NCBI RefSeq assembly: GCF_042427585.1
Contig: NZ_JBHMFC010000011.1
Location: 1 to 64,000, forward strand
Direction of reading: 5' to 3'
Source of the DNA: Pseudalgibacter ostreae
GTDB lineage: Bacteria > Bacteroidota > Bacteroidia > Flavobacteriales > Flavobacteriaceae
Length of the DNA stretch: 64,000 nt
The translations under genes and the position numbers were made by a program. Each line of letters begins with the position of its first letter. The first letter of the stretch is position 1. The notes beneath the pieces are model-generated. The model made no database searches. It was not told the origin of the DNA and saw nothing but the letters and a program-made list of their open reading frames with translations. Below are positions 1 through 6,868 of the stretch, piece after piece.

Positions 1-140
1 TAGAGCGCAGTTCAGAGGGGTTAGAAACGTAGAGTTCTTCCTATATAGACTTACAACAATTTATGCATAATCTTAAAATCCCACAACTTTATGACTTGAT
101 CCAGCATCATGGAAGGTTTATAGAAATAGAATTAAAATAA
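1..140 (+). pseudogene. Probable remnant of a transposase C-terminus
   Basis: No intact gene lies at the left edge. Frame 2 (bases 2-70) reads RAQFRGVRNVEF and then LTTIYA before a stop, and frame 3 (from base 63) continues MHNLKIPQLYDLIQ to a stop at 138-140. Joined across a frameshift, this resembles the end of IS1182-type transposases, where an arginine-rich RG..NVE segment is followed by an AHNLKK-like tail. It would be a short decayed end whose remainder lies outside the window. The resemblance is from memory of the family and the stretch is short, so the call is tentative. Confidence 0.3.
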
Positions 141-166
141 GCCTATTCTCAATAGTCCTAAAAATA

Positions 167-201
167 AAAAGTCCTTACTTTTTTTTAAAGCAAGGACTTT
201 T
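167..201 (-). terminator. Intrinsic terminator of tRNA-Gln
   Basis: AAAAGTCCTT at 167-176 pairs with AAGGACTTTT at 192-201 (10 bp). Read on the minus strand, the hairpin follows the tRNA by about ten bases and runs into a U-rich tail. Confidence 0.75.
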
Positions 202-210
202 ATTCTCTTG

Positions 211-283
211 TTGGCCTACTAGGGCTCGAACCTAGACTCTTCTGGACCAAAACCAGACGTGTTGCCAGTTACACCATAGGCCA
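211..283 (-). tRNA. tRNA-Gln (anticodon TTG)
   Basis: The reverse complement folds as a complete cloverleaf. The acceptor stem TGGCCTA/TAGGCCA has 7 bp, the anticodon stem TCTGG/CCAGA encloses the loop TTTTGGT with anticodon TTG, and the T arm carries GGTTCGAGCCC. The discriminator base is A (complement of base 211), and no CCA is encoded after it. It is a monocistronic gene between a consensus promoter and a terminator. Confidence 0.95.
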
Positions 284-300
284 ATATACGTTTGAGCGTG

Positions 301-331
301 CAAATTTAGTATAAAGTTTTATTTAAGCAAA
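301..331 (-). promoter_or_regulatory. Consensus Bacteroidota promoter for tRNA-Gln
   Basis: On the minus strand, TTTG (complement of 328-331), exactly 19 bases, then TAAATTTG (complement of 301-308). This matches the TTTG/TAnnTTTG promoter of Bacteroidota and sits about 17 bases upstream of the mature tRNA. The rest of the 284-554 gap is AT-rich; I see no gene and no equally good promoter for the gene starting at 555. Confidence 0.8.
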
Positions 332-554
332 CATTTTGACTAAAAAATTTCAAAAAACTTAAGCTTTACTTAAAAACATACAAAATTTAGTATTTATTAG
401 TAAATTCGCCAGAGTAAATTAACAAATAAAACGAACTATAGCTTATCCTTTTTATAATCCTGCACATCACATGTTACCGTGCTCGCAAGATAACCCTTTG
501 CAAATACCGTAAAACGGATGCTTTATAAGACCATTTTAATAGACACACCGATAC

Positions 555-3500
555 ATGAAAGATTTCAATTTTAAGAAATGGAATACCATTTTAGGATGGT
601 TCACTTTTTTAATAGCGCTTACCGTATATAGCTTAACCGTAGAGCCTACAGTAAGCTTTTGGGATGCAGGAGAATACATCCTTACTGCAGCAAAACTTCA
701 AGTAGGACATCCTCCAGGAGCACCGTTTTTCCAAATGTTGGGCGCTTTTTTCACTTCGTTTGCCCTAGAGCCTTCACAAATAGGTTTTATGATGAATATG
801 ATGAGTGCCTTTGCAAGCGCGTTCACCATTCTTTTTATGTTCTGGACCCTAACCATACTTTTAAAAAAACTAGCTGGAGGCGAAGAAATAGTAACTCAAG
901 ACAAAGCGGTGGCTATTTTAGGAAGTGCTTTTGTAGGCAGTTTGGCTTTTACGTTTACCGATTCTTTTTGGTTCAATGCTGTAGAAACAGAAGTTTATGC
1001 CATGGCCACATTAATCATGTCTGCTTTATTTTGGTTAGGCTTACGTTGGGAACAAGACATGGATAAACCTCGTGGCAATCGTTGGCTTATCTTAATTTCG
1101 TTTGTTATCGGGCTCTCCTTTGGAGTCCATTTTATGGGTTTACTAACCATTCCGGCTATTGGACTGGTATATTACTTTAAAAATTACAAAACGATTACTG
1201 TTAAAAATTTCATCATAGCCAATGTCGTATCCGTTGGTATTTTGCTATTCGTTTTTAAACTATTGGCCCCAAATATTCTCGAGCTTTTTAGTGTATTCGA
1301 AATATTTTTCGTGAACACTATTGGAATGCCCTTTAACTCGGGATCCATTATTGCCGGTATAGTTGTAGTTGCCGCTATCCATTACGGCTTGCGATACACC
1401 AGAAAAAAAGAGTACATCCACCTCAACACAGGTATATTGTGTATCACTTTCGTTATTATTGGTTTCTCCAGTTGGTTAATGCTTCCTATACGTGCCAATG
1501 CCGACGTTGTAATCAATGAAAACAATCCTTCTAGTGCTCGCGAGCTATTAGCCTATTACAACTTAGAGCAGTATCCTGAAACCCATTTGTTTTATGGCCC
1601 GCAATTCACAGATCAGTATGCGTATTTAGACGACAAAAACCCTTATATCGATGATAAACCTAAATATGAAAAAGATGAAGAAAAAGGTAAGTATGTTATC
1701 GTAAACGATTTTAAAAATGCTAAACAAAACTACAACTCTAAGCATGCTTCTTTTTTACCTAGAATGTGGAGCACAGAACATGCTGAAAACTACATGATGT
1801 TCTCGGGTTTTTTAGACTTTAAGTTAAAACCAGAATATCAAATGGAAAACCAGTTGCGAACCGCCATTTCAGATTTCAAAAGCAATGTGCAAAAAGGCAA
1901 CGTGGATTATCAAGATTACAATAACTTTTTAAAGAAGTTTAAAAGCTATATCGATATTCAAAAACCATCCTTGTGGCAAAACATCACATACATGGTAGAA
2001 TACCAGTTGGGCTATATGTACTGGCGTTATTTTATGTGGAATTTCACAGGACGACAAGACGACATCCAAGGCAGGTACGATAATCACGGCAATTGGATAA
2101 GCGGCATCAAACCTATAGACGAAAAGCTACTAGGCTTCTCCCAAGACAACCTCCCAAGCGACGTTAAAAACAACAAGGCAAGAAACACCTACTATTTTTT
2201 ACCTTTTATCTTAGGACTAATCGGGTTATTCTTTTTGTTCAATAAAGACAAAAAACTGTTCTGGGTCATGTTGGTTTTTTTCCTTTTTACAGGAATTGCC
2301 ATTCAAGTGTACACCAACGTAAGGCCTTTTGAACCTCGTGAACGCGATTATTCTGTGGTGGGCTCCTTCTACGTCTACGCCATTTGGATCGGTTTTGGTG
2401 TGTATGCCATATTTGAAACCATCAAAAAATACATGTCCGCTAAACTCGCAGGCCCTTTAGCCACAGTTGTTTGCTTAATATTAGTACCAGGAATTTTGGC
2501 TGCTAACAATTGGGACGATCACGACCGTTCAGGAAAATACACCGCCCAAGCCATGGCGAAAATGTATCTGGATTCCTGTGCCGAAAATGCCATCCTATTT
2601 ACCATAGGCGATAATGACACCTTCCCGCTTTGGTACGCTCAAGAAATTGAGGGCTACAGAACGGATGTACGCATTATAAATACCAGTTTATTTCAAACCG
2701 ATTGGTACATCGATCAAATGAAGCGCCAAGCTTACGAAAGCGAGCCCATACCTTCACAGCTTACGCACTTCGATTACAAATATGGTACCAATGATTATGT
2801 TATAAAAGACGCCATAACACAAGACACCTTAGACGTTAAGGACTTTTTAAACTTTGTAGTTAGCAAAAACCCAAAAACCAAATATAAGTACGCCTTAGAA
2901 CAACAAGGTGTAGATGTATCTGCTATTAGAAGTCAAGATTTAAATGCAAGCTATTTACCTACCGAGCACTTAAGACTTCCTGTAAATAAAGAAAATGCAT
3001 TAAAATACGGCATTGTAAAACCAGAAGATGCAGATAAAATCGTATCGCATATCGACATCAGAATAAAAGAAAGCGCTATTTATAAAAACCGCCTTTTAAT
3101 GCTCGATATTGTGGCCAATAACGAATGGAAACGTCCTATATATTTTACAGGGGGCAGTTTTGGTGATGATGATTATATTTGGATGAAAGACTACTTGCAA
3201 CTAGACGGCATGTGCTACAAGTTAGTTCCTATTAAAACGGCTGTAGATCGCGCAAATCCGTTTGATATGGGGCGAGTAGACTCCGATATTATGTATGAAA
3301 AAGTTAAAAACTGGGATTGGGGCAATAGTGGTAGCCCAGACATCTATCATGATACAGAAACGCGTAAAAACTCCATTACGTATCGTGGTAATTTAGCAAG
3401 ATTAATAGAAAAATTAATCAATGAAAATCAATTAGATAAAGCTGAAGAAATTGCAGACATAGCCATGATCAATATGCCTGTAGAATATTTTGGTTTTTAC

Positions 3501-3872
3501 ACCCTCTTAGAGCCTTATATCAATTCCTATTATGAAGTAGGGGCTACAGAAAAAGCAAGAAAACTTTATAAAGAAGTCGCTAATAAGTATCAAGAAAATC
3601 TGTTATACTACAGTGGCTTAAAAGTAAAAAACCAAGAAAGACTATTTGAAGAGATTTATACAGATATTCAACGTTACAAAAGCTTGGTAGACATTCTTAT
3701 GCGCTACGATAGAGAGTTTGCACAAACCGAAAGCGATACATTTAACAATAACCTTTCGCTATTCACTCATTTTATGGGTGAAGAAGACCGTGCACCTTTA
3801 CCCGAAAATGATACTTTAGAAGCTCCTGTAGAAGACAGCAGCATTCTTAATATAAACGACGACGCCAATTAA
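555..3872 (+). CDS. DUF2723 family multi-pass membrane protein (predicted GT-C-like glycosyltransferase)
   Basis: A 1105-residue inner-membrane protein. The first membrane helix (about residues 12-28) is followed by a loop with FWDAGEY (Asp37, Glu40) and VGHPPGAPFF, the hallmark start of the DUF2723 family, and roughly ten further hydrophobic segments run to about residue 650. The early acidic loop motif is like that of GT-C glycosyltransferases such as protein O-mannosyltransferases, so transfer of a lipid-linked sugar in the periplasm is the usual proposal; I know of no proof for this family member. A soluble region with TIGDNDTFPLWYAQ follows, and the C-terminal part (about 950-1065) is helical and TPR-like. 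The start is the first ATG. The polysaccharide deacetylase gene 19 bases downstream is probably co-transcribed, fitting an envelope-glycan role. Confidence 0.8.
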   Translation: MKDFNFKKWNTILGWFTFLIALTVYSLTVEPTVSFWDAGEYILTAAKLQVGHPPGAPFFQMLGAFFTSFALEPSQIGFMMNMMSAFASAFTILFMFWTLTILLKKLAGGEEIVTQDKAVAILGSAFVGSLAFTFTDSFWFNAVETEVYAMATLIMSALFWLGLRWEQDMDKPRGNRWLILISFVIGLSFGVHFMGLLTIPAIGLVYYFKNYKTITVKNFIIANVVSVGILLFVFKLLAPNILELFSVFEIFFVNTIGMPFNSGSIIAGIVVVAAIHYGLRYTRKKEYIHLNTGILCITFVIIGFSSWLMLPIRANADVVINENNPSSARELLAYYNLEQYPETHLFYGPQFTDQYAYLDDKNPYIDDKPKYEKDEEKGKYVIVNDFKNAKQNYNSKHASFLPRMWSTEHAENYMMFSGFLDFKLKPEYQMENQLRTAISDFKSNVQKGNVDYQDYNNFLKKFKSYIDIQKPSLWQNITYMVEYQLGYMYWRYFMWNFTGRQDDIQGRYDNHGNWISGIKPIDEKLLGFSQDNLPSDVKNNKARNTYYFLPFILGLIGLFFLFNKDKKLFWVMLVFFLFTGIAIQVYTNVRPFEPRERDYSVVGSFYVYAIWIGFGVYAIFETIKKYMSAKLAGPLATVVCLILVPGILAANNWDDHDRSGKYTAQAMAKMYLDSCAENAILFTIGDNDTFPLWYAQEIEGYRTDVRIINTSLFQTDWYIDQMKRQAYESEPIPSQLTHFDYKYGTNDYVIKDAITQDTLDVKDFLNFVVSKNPKTKYKYALEQQGVDVSAIRSQDLNASYLPTEHLRLPVNKENALKYGIVKPEDADKIVSHIDIRIKESAIYKNRLLMLDIVANNEWKRPIYFTGGSFGDDDYIWMKDYLQLDGMCYKLVPIKTAVDRANPFDMGRVDSDIMYEKVKNWDWGNSGSPDIYHDTETRKNSITYRGNLARLIEKLINENQLDKAEEIADIAMINMPVEYFGFYTLLEPYINSYYEVGATEKARKLYKEVANKYQENLLYYSGLKVKNQERLFEEIYTDIQRYKSLVDILMRYDREFAQTESDTFNNNLSLFTHFMGEEDRAPLPENDTLEAPVEDSSILNINDDAN

Positions 3873-3891
3873 ATTTTAAATTGACTAAGGC

Positions 3892-4569
3892 ATGTCCTTA
3901 ATCCCTACTAAAACACCTTTAGCGGTAAAGAAGTTATTCCCAAACTATACTTGGAACCTCTCTACCGCTAAAAAAACCATTTATCTAACGTTTGATGATG
4001 GCCCTACACCCGAAATTACCAACTGGACTTTAAGCGTCTTAAAGCAATATCATGCTAAAGCCACTTTTTTCTGTATTGGAGATAATGCAGAAAAACACCC
4101 TGAGGTGTTTAAAACTATTTTAAAAGACGGGCACACTATCGGAAACCATACGCACAACCATTTAAATGGATGGAAAACCAAAACGAAAGAATACTTAAGA
4201 AGTATTGAAAAAACCCATGCTGTTCTCCAATCTTATTTCTCAAAACATGAAACGGGTGTTAGACTTAACGATCAAGAATGGCACAACCCTCTTCTTTTCC
4301 GTCCGCCTTATGGCCGAATAAAGCCTAAGCAAGGTCGAAGATTACGGGCTCTAGGTTACAAAATCATTATGTGGGACATACTGTCATTTGACTGGGATGC
4401 ATCGGTAAGCCCAGAAACCTGTGCAAAACGTGTTATTAATAAAACTTCAAACGGAAGCATTATTGTGTTTCACGATAGCAAAAAAGCATCTAAAAACATG
4501 ATGTATGCACTACCAAAGGTATTAGATTATTTTAGTAAACGCGGGTACTCGTTTGAGTCTATAAAATAA
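3892..4569 (+). CDS. Polysaccharide deacetylase family protein (NodB fold)
   Basis: A 225-residue carbohydrate esterase family 4 protein. All five NodB motifs can be seen: TFDDGP (33-38, catalytic base Asp35 and metal-binding Asp36), HTHNH (86-90, metal-binding His86 and His90), RPPYG (137-141), the WD at 161-162 and IVFHDS with His194. Family members remove acetyl groups from N-acetylated sugars of peptidoglycan or other envelope glycans. No clear signal peptide is present, so a cytoplasmic or membrane-associated location is possible. An unusual insert separates motif 2 from motif 3 (about residues 115-132). It lies 19 bases after the DUF2723 gene on the same strand, which suggests one transcript. 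The exact substrate cannot be told from sequence. Confidence 0.85.
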   Translation: MSLIPTKTPLAVKKLFPNYTWNLSTAKKTIYLTFDDGPTPEITNWTLSVLKQYHAKATFFCIGDNAEKHPEVFKTILKDGHTIGNHTHNHLNGWKTKTKEYLRSIEKTHAVLQSYFSKHETGVRLNDQEWHNPLLFRPPYGRIKPKQGRRLRALGYKIIMWDILSFDWDASVSPETCAKRVINKTSNGSIIVFHDSKKASKNMMYALPKVLDYFSKRGYSFESIK

Positions 4570-4625
4570 AAAAATCTAAAATAACGAAAGATTTATGCAC
4601 GGTAACACGTAGTATTTACAGCAAT

Positions 4626-4922
4626 TCAAATATACTGCTGTATAATATTTATAAGCGTATTAGCATCCTGCTCTCCACTTTGGCGCCATTTCATATCACC
4701 ATGCTTATAAACAATTAAGGTTGGTAAAGTTTTTACACGCAATGCTTCTGCAAGCTGCTTGTTTTTTTCAACATCAATTTTTATAACCTTTGCTTTATCA
4801 CCAAGTGCCGCAGCCACATCTCTCAACACGCCGTGCATAATATTAGAATGATCAGTCCTATCTGTAAAAAAATCTAATAAAACAGGAATTTCCTCATCTA
4901 TAAGTTCTCCAAATTTTGACAT
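4626..4922 (-). CDS. Thioredoxin-fold protein lacking the CXXC active site
   Basis: A 98-residue protein that aligns along its length with thioredoxin: LLDFF (strand before the active site), VIKIDVEKN, and KTLPTLIVY with the cis-proline at Pro67. Where thioredoxins have WCGPC it has Arg22-Thr-Asp-His-Ser26, and there is no cysteine anywhere in the protein. It therefore cannot do dithiol-disulfide exchange and is more likely a binding or scaffold member of the fold. It is a single gene with its own -7 box (TAGGTTTG, complement of 4954-4961) and no signal peptide, so it is cytoplasmic. Partner and function are unknown. Confidence 0.8.
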   Translation of the reverse strand: MSKFGELIDEEIPVLLDFFTDRTDHSNIMHGVLRDVAAALGDKAKVIKIDVEKNKQLAEALRVKTLPTLIVYKHGDMKWRQSGEQDANTLINIIQQYI

Positions 4923-4953
4923 ATATTATTGTTTATTAGTCAAATGCATACTA

Positions 4954-4961
4954 CAAACCTA
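4954..4961 (-). promoter_or_regulatory. Candidate -7 box for the thioredoxin-fold gene
   Basis: TAGGTTTG on the minus strand fits TAnnTTTG and lies about 32 bases before the start codon. No convincing TTTG is found at the right distance upstream. Confidence 0.4.
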
Positions 4962-5075
4962 CACAATTTTTTTCGTGTTTAGCTAAGAGTCAATAAAATC
5001 AACTTGTATGCAGTACTGAGACCGTGCCTAATGTATAAAAAAACCACGAAAAATTAAAATTTTATTTCACCAGAT

Positions 5076-6314
5076 TTAGGATCTATTTTCTTTTCCTTTT
5101 TTAAGTTCTATAACCGTTATTTCTGGCCAGATTCCCACACGGCCAGGAAAGGCCAAATAACCAAAACCCCTGTTCACGTTTAAATACTGCCCCATTTCTT
5201 TATAAATACCAGCCCAATGCTTATAGCGCCATTTTGCTGGGCTCCATTTAAACCAGCCCGGAATTTCTATCCCAAATTGCATACCATGCGTATGCCCGCT
5301 TAACGTTAAGTGATAATGGTAATCGTCTTGAATCACTTTTTTATCCCAATGGGTAGGATCATGACTTAGCAATATCTTAAAGTCGTTTTTAGCAATGTTT
5401 TTAGAGGCTAGTTTTAAATCTCCAGCGGTTTTAAAGCCTCCTGTACCCCAATTTTCAACACCAACCAATGCCAGGCGTTCCTCGCCTCTTTCAATAAACC
5501 GACTTTCATTCAACAACAAATCAAAGCCTATTTCTTTTTGAAGCGCTTTTAAATCTTCCAAATTTTGATGTTTTGCTGCTTCAGATTCCCAAGACACATA
5601 ATCGCCATAATCATGATTTCCTAAAACCGAAAACAAACCATCTTGCGCCTTCATTTTATTGAAAACATTTTTATAAGGCACTAACTCCTCTGTTTTATTA
5701 TTAACAATATCACCGGTAAAAAAAATAACATCACTTTGTTGTTCATTGATTAAGTTTACGGCATACTCAACTTTTTCCATATCATCAAAACTCCCAGAAT
5801 GAATGTCACTAATTTGAGTGAGCTTATAACCATCGAACGCTTCAGGCAAATCTTCAAAATACAGACTGTATTTCAATACTTTATAATTATACCTCCCTTT
5901 ATAAATGCCATAAATAATAGATGCTAATGGAATGGCCGCCACACCTAAAGCTATTTTACTTATAAAGTGCCTTCTAGAGGGTAGATAGTCTCCTTTTGCT
6001 GCACGTCCTTCAGTAAAGTAACGATAAAGTGCCTGCGGAATCCTAACAACATCTTCTCCAAACATCACCAATAACAAAACCATTTTAGGCACTAATACCA
6101 TGACTAAAAACCCAAACGCATAAGCATGGGCATTGCTTAAACCTTCTCTTCGATTAAAACCATAATAATGCCCAATAAAACTTCCAATAACGGCAATAGA
6201 AATAAGCCAGTACATCCCCAAAACCCAATGATTTCTAACAAGTGTTTTAAGTGCCTGATAAGCATACAGATCTATGATGATATAGATAACAAGGAACACA
6301 ACCCAACGAAGCAT
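5076..6314 (-). CDS. Membrane-anchored metallophosphoesterase (YaeI/YkuE-like)
   Basis: A 412-residue protein with about four N-terminal membrane helices (residues 1-140) followed by a calcineurin-type phosphoesterase domain. The metal-binding motifs are in order: SDIHSG (Asp170, His172), TGDIV (about 201), LGNHDYGD (about 231-238), a histidine in LLSHDPTHW, and SGHTHG (339-344). YkuE/YaeI-type relatives act on lipid or nucleotide phosphoesters at the membrane; the substrate here is unknown. I start at the ATG at 6314. A longer reading from a TTG at 6335 would put the start inside a -7 box (TACCTTTG, complement of 6333-6340), so the shorter form is preferred. The gene stands alone. Confidence 0.85.
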   Translation of the reverse strand: MLRWVVFLVIYIIIDLYAYQALKTLVRNHWVLGMYWLISIAVIGSFIGHYYGFNRREGLSNAHAYAFGFLVMVLVPKMVLLLVMFGEDVVRIPQALYRYFTEGRAAKGDYLPSRRHFISKIALGVAAIPLASIIYGIYKGRYNYKVLKYSLYFEDLPEAFDGYKLTQISDIHSGSFDDMEKVEYAVNLINEQQSDVIFFTGDIVNNKTEELVPYKNVFNKMKAQDGLFSVLGNHDYGDYVSWESEAAKHQNLEDLKALQKEIGFDLLLNESRFIERGEERLALVGVENWGTGGFKTAGDLKLASKNIAKNDFKILLSHDPTHWDKKVIQDDYHYHLTLSGHTHGMQFGIEIPGWFKWSPAKWRYKHWAGIYKEMGQYLNVNRGFGYLAFPGRVGIWPEITVIELKKGKENRS

Positions 6315-6332
6315 ATTTCTTTTTTTTGGCTG

Positions 6333-6340
6333 CAAAGGTA
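6333..6340 (-). promoter_or_regulatory. Candidate -7 box for the metallophosphoesterase gene
   Basis: TACCTTTG on the minus strand, 18 bases upstream of the ATG at 6314. It matches TAnnTTTG; the -33 region is not recognisable. Confidence 0.4.
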
Positions 6341-6427
6341 ATTGTTTTTAGGTTCTCATAGTTTTTGACTCTACCATTTTAACGGTACCTTATGAGTTAT
6401 TGGCCATCAGGATATCAACAAGTTGCC

Positions 6428-6780
6428 TTATTCAATCTTTATCAGAAATCGTTTTTTGGGTTCATTAAAACACTTAGAACGAACTATGGAAGCCTGTGGC
6501 AAGGCATCCACCTTAGTACCTGTTATTAAAAAGCAATACCGTCCATAAAACTCTAATGCATACAAAACCTCCTTCATAGGTTTTTATAACACAACAACCA
6601 CAACAGATAACATGTCCCGCTCTTTTGTTAATTCATAGAAAACATTATGCCACTAGTGGGAAAATCTAAAACGTAACCCAGCACTATCGGCACCAGCTTA
6701 TTGGGCGTTTTTGGTAAAATGGTGGATGTTGGCGCATATTGCTATTAACCCAAATTTAGGTTTTGAAGAAAAACGCATGC
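6428..6780 (-). pseudogene. Possible decayed gene in the gap before polA
   Basis: The 530-base gap between the phosphoesterase and polA has no intact gene. On the minus strand one frame reads protein-like text broken by stops at 6698-6700, 6653-6655 and 6584-6586, and it ends with an open stretch of 49 codons (6577 down to 6428) containing YGRYCFLITGTKVDALPQAS. Three stops in about 115 codons is fewer than chance in AT-rich DNA but not decisive. I do not recognise the family. Confidence 0.2.
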
Positions 6781-6838
6781 GTATTAATTCCAGTTCTATA
6801 GGAGGTCACTTTTTTTCTATATAACGCTTAACTTTTTG

Positions 6839-6846
6839 TAATTTTG
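6839..6846 (+). promoter_or_regulatory. Candidate -7 box for polA
   Basis: TAATTTTG fits TAnnTTTG and lies 22 bases before the polA ATG. The -33 position is weak. Confidence 0.4.
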
Positions 6847-6868
6847 AAATTCCATCAAAACCAACAAA

